Below are positions 17,885-27,457 of a stretch of DNA of 64,000 nt, piece after piece. Under the pieces are notes generated by a model. The model was not told where the DNA came from. It did no database searches and saw only the letters and a list, made by a program, of their open reading frames with translations. The translations under genes and the position numbers were made by a program. The first letter of the stretch is position 1, and each line of letters opens with the position of its first letter. The stretch comes from Gammaproteobacteria bacterium (GTDB lineage Bacteria > Pseudomonadota > Gammaproteobacteria > Steroidobacterales > Woeseiaceae), in the NCBI GenBank assembly GCA_024640305.1, contig JAHEFG010000003.1, positions 62,001 to 126,000 of the forward strand, written 5' to 3'.

Positions 17885-18487
17885 TTATAGGAAGAATCCG
17901 CCGTGACCGTAGCCGACCATACTCATGATCATTGGAATTGACAGGAATGTATTGGTCCGGGATGCCAGAAACGCCACGTTTTTTGCTTTGGCGATTTCTT
18001 CAGCGCTCGCCGCAACCATGCCCAGCACTTTTTTCTGATTGGGCCAGATCAAAACCCAAACGTTGAAAAGCATAATCGTGCCAAACCATGCACCGACGCC
18101 GATAATAAGATCCTGAGTGCCCCCGCCGTCAAGCATACCGAGAGCAAACGCATGTTGGAATCGACCGAGGTGGCCGAGGTAAGCAGCACCGGACAACCAG
18201 GTTAGCAATGCACCCCAACGGAACCACCAGAGCGCGCGCGGTGCGACGTACTTGGTAATACCTGCGCCGCCTGGGCCGCCTTCATCGGCCAGGGCATCGC
18301 CCAACGCCGGTACCTGCACGAAATTGAAATAGTAAAGCAATCCGATCCAGGTGATTCCGGCAAGAACGTGAATCCAGACTATGAGGCTTCCTACGTTCAG
18401 GTGGATTCCGGACGTCGCAGCGGCAATTATCACCGCAAGGACTGTTCCGCCGATGATTGTGCCGGCGATACTTCTTAAAGGATTCAT
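17885..18487 (-). CDS. PuuD-like multi-pass membrane protein (Urate_ox_N family)
   Basis: A 200-residue membrane protein with about five helices: 8-28, 33-55, 87-107, 125-148 and 175-195. The motif IHVLAGITWIGLLYYFNFVQ at about 39-58 is characteristic of the membrane domain of PuuD-type urate hydroxylases (Urate_ox_N, DUF989); TMs carry several His and Trp residues. In characterised PuuD this domain is fused to a C-terminal cytochrome c, which is absent here, so this is a stand-alone membrane part. Such stand-alone members are common and uncharacterised. It is divergent from grxD and is followed by a terminator. A direct role in purine oxidation is not shown. Confidence 0.65.
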   Translation of the reverse strand: MNPLRSIAGTIIGGTVLAVIIAAATSGIHLNVGSLIVWIHVLAGITWIGLLYYFNFVQVPALGDALADEGGPGGAGITKYVAPRALWWFRWGALLTWLSGAAYLGHLGRFQHAFALGMLDGGGTQDLIIGVGAWFGTIMLFNVWVLIWPNQKKVLGMVAASAEEIAKAKNVAFLASRTNTFLSIPMIMSMVGYGHGGFFL

Positions 18488-18655
18488 TCTGTTTCTCCCT
18501 GATGGATGTTGTAATTATTGCTGCCTATTTTAGACCAATTCTAGGTACAATCGCGAAGTAGTTATGTTGCTGGGCATGCGGCGGCAGTACTCGCCAGGGA
18601 CACTGGCGGTGTGAAATCGGTTGCAAGCCAGATAGTGGTTAAGAAATAGAGGGTT

Positions 18656-18976
18656 ATGGACGTGGATGTAAATTCCAGAATTAAAGAGCAACTTGGCTCG
18701 CACGATATTCTTCTTTATATGAAGGGTACACCGGACTTTCCACAATGTGGGTTTTCCGGTCAAACTGTTGCAGCGCTAAAAGCGGTGGGAAAGCCATTCG
18801 CATTCGTCAATATTTTTGAGGACGAAGAAATCCGGCAGGGTCTCAAGACTTACTCAAACTGGCCGACGTTTCCGCAGCTTTACGTCAAAGGTGAGTTGAT
18901 TGGTGGTAGTGACATCGTGGTAGAGATGTATCATTCCGGCGAACTCAAAGAGCTGCTTGACAGCATAGACGACTAA
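18656..18976 (+). CDS. grxD: Monothiol glutaredoxin, Grx4 family
   Basis: A 106-residue CGFS-type glutaredoxin. The active-site C31-G-F-S is preceded by KGTPDFPQ, and the glutathione-binding residues WPTFPQLY and GGSDIV follow, as in E. coli GrxD (115 aa). These proteins bind a bridging [2Fe-2S] cluster with glutathione and partner with BolA in iron-sulfur trafficking and iron sensing. The ATG at 18656 has AGAGGG only two bases away; GTG 18662 would have better spacing and would shorten the protein by two residues. It is convergent with rnt, and no partner gene is adjacent. Confidence 0.93.
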   Translation: MDVDVNSRIKEQLGSHDILLYMKGTPDFPQCGFSGQTVAALKAVGKPFAFVNIFEDEEIRQGLKTYSNWPTFPQLYVKGELIGGSDIVVEMYHSGELKELLDSIDD

Positions 18977-19001
18977 AACTCGCGCCTGCATATACTGATA
19001 T

Positions 19002-19628
19002 TCAGTCGCGAACTGTTGTCTGGTATACCGGCTGAAACCGATTCACAATCTCGCAAAATACATCGGCTGTTATTTCAGCGTCGTATGCCGCTGAATGGGC
19101 TGAGCCCTCGTCCCAGGTGAATCCTGCAGCAGTCACGGCGCGTGCCAGCACCGTTTGGCCAAATGCGACGCCGCAGAGAGTCGCGGTATCGAAGCAGCTA
19201 AATGGGTGAAATGGATTGCGTTTAATTGCAGATCGCTCAATCGCCTCGTTGAGGAATCCCAGGTCGAAAGCTGCATTGTGGCCAACCAGAACAGCGCGTT
19301 GGCACAGGTTGCGGCGAACTTCACTGCGCACTGCGCGAAATACACGTTGCAGCGCATCGCGCTCATCAATAGCCGGCCGCAGAGGATGGTCGGGGTCGAT
19401 ACCGTTGACGGCGAGCGATGCAGGTTCCATGTTTGCGCCTTCGAACGGCCTGACGTGATAGCGCACGGTTTCACCACGCGTTAACAGTCCACCGTCGTTG
19501 AAATCGACGAAAACTGCGGCAATTTCCAGGAGGGCATCTGTTTTCGAATTGAAACCACCTGTTTCTACATCAATGACAACAGGAAGGAAGCCACGGAAAC
19601 GGTTGGCCATTGATGGCAGATCGCTCAC
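19002..19628 (-). CDS. rnt: Ribonuclease T
   Basis: A 208-residue DEDDh-family 3'-5' exoribonuclease that trims tRNA and other stable RNA 3' ends and acts in DNA repair. The exonuclease motifs are visible: IDVETGGF (D20, E22), [10 protein letters not shown] in the middle, and HSAAYDAE near the C-terminus supplying the catalytic His and last Asp. Basic residues around 95-115 fit the nucleic-acid-binding surface. The start is a GTG directly after the pepA stop codon (TAGGTG), giving tight coupling to pepA; an ATG at 19610 is a shorter alternative. Ribonuclease T is largely restricted to Gammaproteobacteria, a useful lineage marker. Confidence 0.93.
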   Translation of the reverse strand: MSDLPSMANRFRGFLPVVIDVETGGFNSKTDALLEIAAVFVDFNDGGLLTRGETVRYHVRPFEGANMEPASLAVNGIDPDHPLRPAIDERDALQRVFRAVRSEVRRNLCQRAVLVGHNAAFDLGFLNEAIERSAIKRNPFHPFSCFDTATLCGVAFGQTVLARAVTAAGFTWDEGSAHSAAYDAEITADVFCEIVNRFQPVYQTTVRD

Positions 19629-21137
19629 CTAGAGTTCTGCCTTTAACAACTTCTCATCAAGAATGAGACTGATCGTGAACCGCACTCCAAAACCTGTTAC
19701 TTCGGTGGGAATATGGGCGAGACCACCCTTGTGATTGCTGGCAGCGAGGTCCACATGCACCCAGGGCGTGTCGTTTTCCACGAATTCGGCTAGAAAACTC
19801 CCGGCCAGAATATGGTCACCCATGCCTTTTGCAGAACACTGCTGGATGTCGGCTGTATCGCTTCTGAGGTCCTCCAGGAACTCCTTTCCGATCGGGAAAG
19901 GCCAAACGCGTTCACCGCAGATGCGGCCTGTTCGCTTGAGTCGAGGGTGCCAGTCCGCTCGATTGGTGAAAACACCGCTATAGCGTGTCGTAATGGCGTT
20001 CAAAACCGCGCCCGTCAGCGTCGCGTAGTCGATCATGAGCTTCGGCTTTTCGCGGCTGGCAAACGTCAGCGTATCCGCAAGCACCATACGTCCTTCGGCA
20101 TCAGTGTGTATGGTTTGAATCGTTTTGCCGTTCGCAGCAGTAATAACATCCTGAGACTTGTAAGCATTCGGGCCCATGCGGTTCTCGGTAATTGCAAGCC
20201 ATGCGTCGACGGCGACCGGTAACTTCAGCTCTGAGATCGCCAACAAAGTGCCTGCTGCCACGGCGCTGCCCTGCATATCGCCATGCATGTCGAGCATCGA
20301 CGCAAAGGGCTTAAGATTCGTACCGCCAGTGTCGAAAACAATGCCCTTGCCAACCAGGCTCAGCGCCGGAGCTTCATTTTTGCCCGCGGGCCGGTAGCGT
20401 AGCCTGACAATCGAGGCGCTATCGTTGTCATTGCCCTGGGCAACGGCCAGGAATGCCCCTGCGCCCAGTTTTTCCAGTTCCCTGGTGTTGAATTTCTTGT
20501 ACTGCCAGCCGTGTTCGCCGGCCAGGTTCTTGAGGAAATCGGCATAACTGTTTGCATCGAGTTTGTTCGGTGGTAATGCCGTGAGCCAGCGCGCGAGATT
20601 GTTACCCTTAGCTTCGGCAATAGTGCGGCTCAGGTCGACTTTGCTTTTCAAGCCGAGTAGACGGATATTCTTGATTTTCTCTGCAGAAGCCTTGCTTTTG
20701 AACTCGGGCAGATTGAATCCAGCGGCAAGTGCGGCGGCAACAGCGGCGTTGCTGAGCATATGTTGCTGTTCTGCGCTGAATCCGGCGACCAGGATGCCAA
20801 GACTGCCGGCTTTCTCCGTTGTCGCGGCAGCAACAAGTTTGCGTGCAAAGGTAAGCTGCTGAAAAACTTCCGCGTCACCGTCGATCTTTCCTGCTACAAC
20901 GAGTGTTTGGCGCTTGTTCGACAGCCGGGTCTGGAGCGCGGGCGTTTCACCGGCTGCGCGCTTCTTCAGGAGTGCCTGCAGTTTGTTGCCCTGCGGAATA
21001 CTGCGCCAAAGAGCCGTTGGCGTTCGCTTGGGTAGTATCAGTAGTAACTGATCAATTGGCTCAAATGCCTTAGAATCGGTTCGACCAAGCTGTTGTGTCA
21101 CGCTAATTTCGCGTGAATCGAGTACTAATGCTGACAT
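19629..21137 (-). CDS. Leucyl aminopeptidase family protein (M17)
   Basis: A 502-residue cytosolic M17 aminopeptidase that removes N-terminal residues from peptides using two metal ions. The C-terminal catalytic domain has VGKGIVFDTGG (metal-binding Lys and Asp), MDMHGDM-like LDMHGDMQGSA, and the signature HTDAEGRM that carries the Asp-Glu ligands and the catalytic Arg. The start at ATG 21137 (AAGGA ten bases upstream) is preferred to an upstream TTG at 21179. The protein diverges from canonical E. coli PepA, so the specific symbol is left out. It is the first gene of a pair with rnt and is divergent from aceE. Confidence 0.9.
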   Translation of the reverse strand: MSALVLDSREISVTQQLGRTDSKAFEPIDQLLLILPKRTPTALWRSIPQGNKLQALLKKRAAGETPALQTRLSNKRQTLVVAGKIDGDAEVFQQLTFARKLVAAATTEKAGSLGILVAGFSAEQQHMLSNAAVAAALAAGFNLPEFKSKASAEKIKNIRLLGLKSKVDLSRTIAEAKGNNLARWLTALPPNKLDANSYADFLKNLAGEHGWQYKKFNTRELEKLGAGAFLAVAQGNDNDSASIVRLRYRPAGKNEAPALSLVGKGIVFDTGGTNLKPFASMLDMHGDMQGSAVAAGTLLAISELKLPVAVDAWLAITENRMGPNAYKSQDVITAANGKTIQTIHTDAEGRMVLADTLTFASREKPKLMIDYATLTGAVLNAITTRYSGVFTNRADWHPRLKRTGRICGERVWPFPIGKEFLEDLRSDTADIQQCSAKGMGDHILAGSFLAEFVENDTPWVHVDLAASNHKGGLAHIPTEVTGFGVRFTISLILDEKLLKAEL

Positions 21138-21161
21138 AGCTATGAAATCCTTGAAGATTGC

Positions 21162-21190
21162 TTGACCGTTAACGCCCAAACACCGAATAT
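21162..21190 (+). promoter_or_regulatory. Candidate sigma-70 promoter for aceE
   Basis: In the 116-base gap between divergent pepA and aceE there is TTGACC (21162-21167) and, 17 bases on, GAATAT (21185-21190), pointing toward aceE. The -35 is good but the -10 is weak (three matches). A second -10-like GATAAT at about 21230 sits closer to the start. Confidence 0.35.
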
Positions 21191-21253
21191 GACGCCCCCG
21201 AAGTCCGGATTGCCCGGCTAGGGCTATACCGATAATCCTATTGTGAATGATTT

Positions 21254-23917
21254 ATGAGTCGATTCAATCCATTTGATGACATTGATCCTGTCGAGACCAC
21301 CGAGTGGCTTGAATCAATCGATTCTGTTCTCGCGCAACATGGCCCCGAGCGGGCACATTTTCTGCTAAACCAGATGATCGATTTCGCTCGTCGTTCGGGG
21401 GCATATCTGCCATACACTCCGAATACGGCCTATCTGAACACGATTTCGACCGCTCACCAGCCAGAGTACCCGGGTGATCGCGCGCTTGAGCGCCGTCTTG
21501 AAGCCTACATCCGCTGGAATGCAATGGCGATGGTTGTGCAGGCGAATCGCAAGAGCACCGAATACGGTGGTCACATCTCGAGTTACGCGTCATCTGCGAC
21601 GCTCTATGAAGTTGGCTTCAACCATTTCTGGCGAGCGCCGAGCAAAGACCACGGCGGCGACATGGTCTTTATGCAGGGCCATTCGGCACCGGGCATTTAC
21701 GCGCGCGCCTATCTTGAAGGGCGCCTGGACGAAGGTCAGCTGAATCGTTTCCGACAGGAGGTTGGCGGCGGCGGTTTGTCATCGTACCCGCATCCGTGGC
21801 TAATGCCGGACTTCTGGCAATTTCCGACCGTTTCGATGGGCCTTGGTCCAATGATGGCCATATACCAGGCGCGCTTCATGCGTTACATGGAAAATCGCGA
21901 ATTAATCCCGCGCTCGGACAGAAAGGTCTGGGCGTTCCTCGGCGATGGTGAGATGGACGAACCGGAGTCGATGGGCGCAATCACAATGCCAGTGCGCGAA
22001 GGTCTCGATAATCTCGTTTTCGTCGTCAATTGCAACTTGCAACGCCTCGATGGTCCGGTACGTGGCAATGGCAAGATTATTCAGGAACTGGAAGCAGCGT
22101 TCGGTGGAGCAGGCTGGAACGTTATCAAAGTTGTCTGGGGCTCGAGTTGGGACTCGTTGCTGGCCAGGGATAAGGCAGGGCAACTGCGCAAGGTCATGGA
22201 AGAGACCGTGGACGGCGAATACCAGACGATCAAGTCAAAAGACGGCGCTTACGTGCGCAAGGAGTTCTTCGGCAAGCACCCGGAAACCGCCGAGATGGTG
22301 GCTAATATGTCCGATGACGAGATTTGGCGCCTGAACCGCGGTGGCCACGATCCGCTCAAGGTGCACGCTGCATACGATGCGGCGATGCGCCACACGGGCC
22401 AGCCAACAATCATTCTTGCAAAAACCGTCAAAGGCTATGGCATGGGTGAAGCCGGTGAGGGCCAGAATACAGCCCATCAGCAGAAGAAGCTGAATATTGA
22501 GGCAGTCAGGAAAATGCGCGATCGCTTCAATATCCCGGTGTCGGATAAGGATCTGGCGGATGTTCCGTACTACAAGCCGGCGCCCGATAGTGAGGAGCTG
22601 GAATACTTGCAGGAACGTCGCCGGTCGCTGGGTGGCTATTTGCCCAAGCGCCGCAAGAAAGCGGCAAAATTGCCGATACCGGGCCTTGAGATCTTCAAGA
22701 CTCAGCTTGAGGGCAGCGGCGAACGCGAAGCGTCGACAACCATGGCGTTTGTCCGCATGTTGACGACGCTCGCGAAAGACAAACAAATCGGCAAACATAT
22801 TGTTCCTATCGTGCCCGATGAAGCACGCACATTCGGCATGGAAGGTATGTTCCGCCAGTTCGGCATCTATGCATCAAAAGGCCAGCTCTACACGCCGCAG
22901 GACGCCGATGAGTTGATGTACTACCGCGAAGATAAGAAAGGCCAAATACTCGAGGAAGGCATCAACGAAGGTGGCGCGTTTTGTTCCTGGCTTGCGGCCG
23001 GTACGTCGTACTCAAACCACAACGAGCAGATGGTGCCGTTTTATATTTACTACTCTATGTTCGGTTTCCAGCGCATTGGCGATTTCATCTGGGCTGGCGG
23101 CGATATGCAGGCACGTGGTTTCTTAATCGGTGGTACTGCCGGTCGCACGACCCTGGCGGGAGAGGGTCTGCAGCACCAGGACGGTCATAGTCTGGTCAAC
23201 GCCGCTACCGTACCGAATTGCGTTGCCTACGATCCGACCTACGCTTACGAACTTGCGGTCATTGTTCAGGATGGTCTGCGGCGTATGATCGGCGAGCAGG
23301 AAGACGTTTTCTATTACATCACCTGCATGAACGAGAATTACGTGCATCCGCCGATGCCCGCTGGTGTCGAGGACGGGATTCTCAGGGGTATGTACCTGTT
23401 ACAGGTTGGCGGCCAGGGCAAGATTCGTGCGCAGTTGATGGGTGCCGGTACGATTTTGCGCGAGGTGCTGGGTGCTGCAGAGCTGCTGGACAAGGACTTC
23501 GACATCCCGACCGACGTGTGGTCTGTCACGAGTTTCAACGAGCTGCGGCATGACGCGCTCGAAACGGATCGCTGGAATCAGTTGCATCCTGGTGAGGAGC
23601 CTCGCAGGTGTTACGTCGAAGAATGCCTCGCAGATCGCCCGGGCCCTTACATTGCAGCAACTGACTACATGAAACTCAACGCGGACCAGATTCGCAGCTG
23701 GGTGCCGGGTCGTTACGTTACGCTCGGCACTGATGGTTACGGTCGCAGCGATGCACGCGCTGCGCTGCGCAGACATTTCGAAGTCGACAAGTATTATGTA
23801 GCCGTTGCTGCACTAAAGGCACTTGCGGACGATGGAGTTCTTGATCAAAAGACCGTAACTGAGGCGATCGAGAAGTACGGTATTGACCCGGATCGTCCCG
23901 ATCCAGTCAAGTTGTAG
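21254..23917 (+). CDS. aceE: Pyruvate dehydrogenase E1 component, homodimeric type
   Basis: An 887-residue thiamine-diphosphate enzyme, the same length as E. coli AceE. It decarboxylates pyruvate and transfers the acetyl group to the lipoyl domains of E2. The thiamine diphosphate motif begins at GDGEMDEPES (G230 onward) and ends at the NCNLQRLDGPVRGN segment; HGHSAPG-type and EGLQHQDGHS motifs in the C-terminal half are also AceE hallmarks. It opens the aceE-aceF-lpdA operon, ending 13 bases before aceF. No strong Shine-Dalgarno precedes the ATG. A pdhR regulator gene is not adjacent. Confidence 0.97.
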   Translation: MSRFNPFDDIDPVETTEWLESIDSVLAQHGPERAHFLLNQMIDFARRSGAYLPYTPNTAYLNTISTAHQPEYPGDRALERRLEAYIRWNAMAMVVQANRKSTEYGGHISSYASSATLYEVGFNHFWRAPSKDHGGDMVFMQGHSAPGIYARAYLEGRLDEGQLNRFRQEVGGGGLSSYPHPWLMPDFWQFPTVSMGLGPMMAIYQARFMRYMENRELIPRSDRKVWAFLGDGEMDEPESMGAITMPVREGLDNLVFVVNCNLQRLDGPVRGNGKIIQELEAAFGGAGWNVIKVVWGSSWDSLLARDKAGQLRKVMEETVDGEYQTIKSKDGAYVRKEFFGKHPETAEMVANMSDDEIWRLNRGGHDPLKVHAAYDAAMRHTGQPTIILAKTVKGYGMGEAGEGQNTAHQQKKLNIEAVRKMRDRFNIPVSDKDLADVPYYKPAPDSEELEYLQERRRSLGGYLPKRRKKAAKLPIPGLEIFKTQLEGSGEREASTTMAFVRMLTTLAKDKQIGKHIVPIVPDEARTFGMEGMFRQFGIYASKGQLYTPQDADELMYYREDKKGQILEEGINEGGAFCSWLAAGTSYSNHNEQMVPFYIYYSMFGFQRIGDFIWAGGDMQARGFLIGGTAGRTTLAGEGLQHQDGHSLVNAATVPNCVAYDPTYAYELAVIVQDGLRRMIGEQEDVFYYITCMNENYVHPPMPAGVEDGILRGMYLLQVGGQGKIRAQLMGAGTILREVLGAAELLDKDFDIPTDVWSVTSFNELRHDALETDRWNQLHPGEEPRRCYVEECLADRPGPYIAATDYMKLNADQIRSWVPGRYVTLGTDGYGRSDARAALRRHFEVDKYYVAVAALKALADDGVLDQKTVTEAIEKYGIDPDRPDPVKL

Positions 23918-23930
23918 GCGGGGCGCTTTC

Positions 23931-25568
23931 GTGGCAGCGATTATCGATATTATCGTTCCGGATCTTGGCGACTTCGACGCTGTCGAAGTTATTGAGCTGC
24001 TGGTTACGGCGGGCGACAGTGTCGCCCGAGAAGATGGCCTTATTACTGTTGAAACCGATAAGGCGGCGATGGATATCCCGTGTCCTGAAAACGGTGTAGT
24101 CGAATCGCTGAGCGTCGCAATCGGTGACACGGTCAGCAGCGGCCAGGTTATCGGCAAACTGAAAGTCGAGGTGAGCGACACAGTTGTCATCGCACCAGCA
24201 CTTCGCTACGAGCCGACAGGTGATACCACTGTTCTCGCATCGCCTGCCAAACCGGATGGCCAGCCGCAGAAAAGCGGTGGTGTGCAGACACTGGTTGTTC
24301 CGGATCTCGGTGACTTCGAGGAAGTTGAAGTCATCGAGGTGCAAATCAGCAAAGGGGACAGGATAAACACCGATGATCCGTTGGTAACGATCGAGACCGA
24401 TAAAGCCGCAATGGATGTGCCGGCTATAGTAGGCGGGCGCATCGAATCGGTGCTGGTGAAAGTTGGTGACAAGGTTTCTAAAGGCTCGTCGTTGGCCATC
24501 ATAGAGGCGGATGCGCCGGTCGCGCAGCCTGAACCCGCGGCCGACGGCGTGGCTGTTGCCGATACTTCTGCAGCGGACGAAACGGCTCAGCAGACACCAG
24601 TTGCGGCGAAACAGCAAGCGCCGGCGGCGCAGGAACTACCGTCCATTAATGAGGCTGGTTTTTCACGGGCGCACGCAAGCCCGTCGGTGAGAAAGCTGGC
24701 GCGCGAATTGGGCGTGGATCTTGCGCAGGTCAAAGGCAACGGTGCGAAGGACCGCATATTGCATGACGACGTCAAGGCATTCGTCAAAGCAATTCTTACA
24801 GGGCAATCGGCAGCACCGGGCGGAGGCTTGCCGAAAACGCCGAGCGTCGATTTTTCGAAGTTTGGCGAGATCGACGTACAACCGCTTACCCGAATTCAGA
24901 AAATATCCGGGCCGCGATTACAGGCGAGCTGGATTAACCTGCCGCACGTAACTCAGCATGACCTTGCCGATATCACGGATTTGGAAGCAAAACGCCAGGA
25001 GCTCAAGGGGCCGGCAAAAGAGCGTGGCATATCGCTTACGCCGCTTGCGTTCATCATAAAGGCTGTAGTTTCTGCACTGCAGGAGTACCCCAAAGTCAAT
25101 TCGTCGTTGTCTGACGACGGCAAGAGCCTGGTCTTAAAGAAATATGTACACATTGGTTTTGCGGCGGATACCGAGCAGGGATTGATGGTGCCGGTCATAC
25201 GTGACGCGGATAAGAAGGACGTTTACGAGCTTGCTGCAGAGCTCGGTGAGCTTTCCGCTCTGGCTCGCGACGGCAAGCTCAAGTCAGACCAATTGCAGGG
25301 TGCAACGTTTACGGTGTCCAGCCTTGGCGGTATCGGCGGCACGGCGTTTACGCCAATCGTAAATGCTCCGGAAGTCGCAATACTCGGTGTCTCTCGTTCG
25401 TCGATGCAGCCGGTCTGGAACGGATCAGAGTTTACTGCGCGACTCATGTTGCCGCTGTCGCTTTCTTACGATCACCGTGTCGTCGATGGTGCGGCCGCGG
25501 TTCGGTTTACGACGTATCTCGGCAAAGCGCTGGCCGACGTCGATAGCCTGATCCAGGCGACGCCATAA
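23931..25568 (+). CDS. aceF: Dihydrolipoamide acetyltransferase, E2 of pyruvate dehydrogenase
   Basis: A 545-residue E2 core protein of the pyruvate dehydrogenase complex. It has two lipoyl domains (about residues 1-78 and 115-192), each with the ETDKAAMD motif whose lysines K44 and K158 receive lipoate. Ala/Pro/Gln-rich linkers separate them from a peripheral subunit-binding domain (ASPSVRKLARELG, about 246-285). The C-terminal acetyltransferase domain ends with the catalytic SYDHRVVDGA. The GTG at 23931, following aceE by 13 bases, is the start because an upstream ATG in the same frame would add residues that are not lipoyl domain. Two lipoyl domains, compared with three in E. coli, is a common variation. 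Confidence 0.96.
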   Translation: MAAIIDIIVPDLGDFDAVEVIELLVTAGDSVAREDGLITVETDKAAMDIPCPENGVVESLSVAIGDTVSSGQVIGKLKVEVSDTVVIAPALRYEPTGDTTVLASPAKPDGQPQKSGGVQTLVVPDLGDFEEVEVIEVQISKGDRINTDDPLVTIETDKAAMDVPAIVGGRIESVLVKVGDKVSKGSSLAIIEADAPVAQPEPAADGVAVADTSAADETAQQTPVAAKQQAPAAQELPSINEAGFSRAHASPSVRKLARELGVDLAQVKGNGAKDRILHDDVKAFVKAILTGQSAAPGGGLPKTPSVDFSKFGEIDVQPLTRIQKISGPRLQASWINLPHVTQHDLADITDLEAKRQELKGPAKERGISLTPLAFIIKAVVSALQEYPKVNSSLSDDGKSLVLKKYVHIGFAADTEQGLMVPVIRDADKKDVYELAAELGELSALARDGKLKSDQLQGATFTVSSLGGIGGTAFTPIVNAPEVAILGVSRSSMQPVWNGSEFTARLMLPLSLSYDHRVVDGAAAVRFTTYLGKALADVDSLIQATP

Positions 25569-26971
25569 TGGCGGATCACACGGCACAATTGGTTGTTATT
25601 GGTGCCGGTCCAGGTGGCTATACGGCAGCCTTTCGCGCAGCAGACCTGGGTCTCGATGTGTTACTCGTTGAACGCTGGGATACGCTGGGTGGTGTGTGCC
25701 TCAACGTTGGTTGTATTCCGTCGAAAGCACTACTGCATGCTGCGAAGGTCATCGACGATGCCGAAGCAATGGCAGAGCACGGTGTCGAATTCGGCAAACC
25801 GAAAATCGACGCATTAAAGCTTCGCGAATGGAAGAACACGGTTGTCGGTACGCTCACAGGCGGCTTGCAGCAACTGGCGAAGCAACGCAAAGTCCGTGTT
25901 GTACATGGGTTGGCCAGATTCGCATCAGAAAATACGCTGCAACTCGATAACGGTGAAACGATCGCTTTCGAGAAATGCATCATCGCAGTCGGCTCCGAGC
26001 CGTTTATGCTCCCAGGCCTGCCCGATGATCCACGGATTGTCGATTCGAGCGGTGCGCTGGAATTACACCCGTTGCCCGAACGCCTGCTCGTCGTTGGTGG
26101 TGGCATTATCGGTCTTGAAATGGCGTGCGTGTACAGCGCACTTGGTGTTGATGTCAGCGTTGTGGAATTGACCGATACGTTGATGCCCGGCACGGATGCA
26201 GATTTGCTCCGGCCGTTTCTGAAAATCGTCAAGCCGCGATACGAAGCGATAATGACAGCGACGAAAGTAACCGGCATGCGTGCGACGGTGCCCGGCATCG
26301 AAGTAAGCTTCGAAGGCAAGGATGCACCGTCAATTGGTGTTTATGACCGCGTTCTCGTTGCGGTAGGACGACGGCCCAATGGTGATCAACTGGACGTGGA
26401 AAAGGCCGGCGTCAATGTGGACAGCCGTGGCGTCATCGAGGTGGACAATCAGATGCGCACGAATGTGCCGCATATCTTCGCCATCGGCGATGTGGTGCCT
26501 GGACCCATGCTTGCGCATAAGGCGACACATGAAGCAAAAGTCGCTGCCGAAGTTGCTGCAGGGGAGAAGAGCTATTTCGATGCGCGCACAATTCCATCGG
26601 TCGCCTATACCGACCCCGAGATTGCGTGGGTAGGGTTAACGGAAACAGAGGCGAAGGCTCAGGGAGTCGACTACGACAAAACCAAAATTCCATGGGCAGC
26701 GAGTGGACGTGCTTTGTCGATCGGTCGGTCGGAAGGTTTTACAAAGCTGCTGTGGGACAAAGAAACAGGCCGCGTCCTTGGTGGGGCAATTGTCGGGCCG
26801 AACGCGGGCGACCTCATTGCGGAAATTGGTCTCGCGATCGAAATGGGTGCCGATGCTGCGGACATCGGGCTAACCGTGCATCCACACCCGACACTGTCCG
26901 AGACGGTCGCATTCGCCGCGGAAGCCTACGAGGGCACCCTGACCGATTTGTACATGCCCAAAAGGCGTTAG
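25568..26971 (+). CDS. lpdA: Dihydrolipoyl dehydrogenase, E3
   Basis: A 467-residue flavoprotein that reoxidises dihydrolipoamide with NAD+. FAD motif GAGPGGYTAAFRA is at residues 12-24, the redox-active disulfide C44/C49 is in GGVCLNVGC, an NAD motif GGGIIGLEMA is in the middle, and the C-terminal HPHPTLSE carries the catalytic His-Glu pair of the partner subunit. Its ATG overlaps the aceF stop by one base (TAATG). As the last gene of the aceEF-lpdA operon it probably also serves 2-oxoglutarate dehydrogenase and glycine cleavage (inference from family). Confidence 0.96.
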   Translation: MADHTAQLVVIGAGPGGYTAAFRAADLGLDVLLVERWDTLGGVCLNVGCIPSKALLHAAKVIDDAEAMAEHGVEFGKPKIDALKLREWKNTVVGTLTGGLQQLAKQRKVRVVHGLARFASENTLQLDNGETIAFEKCIIAVGSEPFMLPGLPDDPRIVDSSGALELHPLPERLLVVGGGIIGLEMACVYSALGVDVSVVELTDTLMPGTDADLLRPFLKIVKPRYEAIMTATKVTGMRATVPGIEVSFEGKDAPSIGVYDRVLVAVGRRPNGDQLDVEKAGVNVDSRGVIEVDNQMRTNVPHIFAIGDVVPGPMLAHKATHEAKVAAEVAAGEKSYFDARTIPSVAYTDPEIAWVGLTETEAKAQGVDYDKTKIPWAASGRALSIGRSEGFTKLLWDKETGRVLGGAIVGPNAGDLIAEIGLAIEMGADAADIGLTVHPHPTLSETVAFAAEAYEGTLTDLYMPKRR

Positions 26972-26994
26972 CAGGCAATTAGAGGAGTAAGACA

Positions 26995-27444
26995 GTGCAA
27001 GACTACCCGCATCATTATGTTGTAGCCGCATCATCGCGTGCAGAGAGCAATGTCGAGCTTGCGAGCCCGGGCCTGGAAAATCTCGAATCAGCCGGCCCCG
27101 CCGAATTTGGTGGCCCCGGCGACCTGTGGTCTCCCGAGACTTTGTTGGTTGCTTCGGTAGCGGATTGCCTGATTCTGTCGTTTCACGCCATAGCGCGTGC
27201 ATCGAAGTTCGAGTGGACATCTCTCAGTTGCGATGCTGTCGGCACCTTGGAACGTGTGGAAAAAGTCACGCAGTTCACCGCATTCAAACTCAAGGTAACG
27301 CTGGAGATTCCGGATGCAGCCAAGAAAGATCGGGCGCTACGCTTGCTCGACAAGGCAGAACACAGTTGCCTCATTACCAATTCGCTAAAAGCTCCGACAA
27401 GCATGGAAGCGGATGTTCGTATCACCGCGGCAGCATCCCCGTGA
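26995..27444 (+). CDS. OsmC family peroxidase-like protein
   Basis: A 149-residue OsmC/Ohr-type protein. The two family cysteines are present, in SVADCLIL and EHSCLITN, consistent with thiol-dependent reduction of organic hydroperoxides. GTG start with a strong GAGGAG nine bases upstream. It lies 23 bases after lpdA on the same strand and may be read from the pyruvate dehydrogenase transcript, which would give it access to dihydrolipoamide as reductant, as known for Ohr/OsmC enzymes (inference). It is convergent with the DoxX gene, 13 bases between the stops. Confidence 0.87.
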   Translation: MQDYPHHYVVAASSRAESNVELASPGLENLESAGPAEFGGPGDLWSPETLLVASVADCLILSFHAIARASKFEWTSLSCDAVGTLERVEKVTQFTAFKLKVTLEIPDAAKKDRALRLLDKAEHSCLITNSLKAPTSMEADVRITAAASP

Positions 27445-27457
27445 TGCGAAATTGCCG

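Noticed and set aside
18977..19001. Palindromic ACTGA-N3-TCAGT between grxD and rnt, considered as a bidirectional terminator
   Set aside because: The stem is only five base pairs and there is no U tract on either strand.
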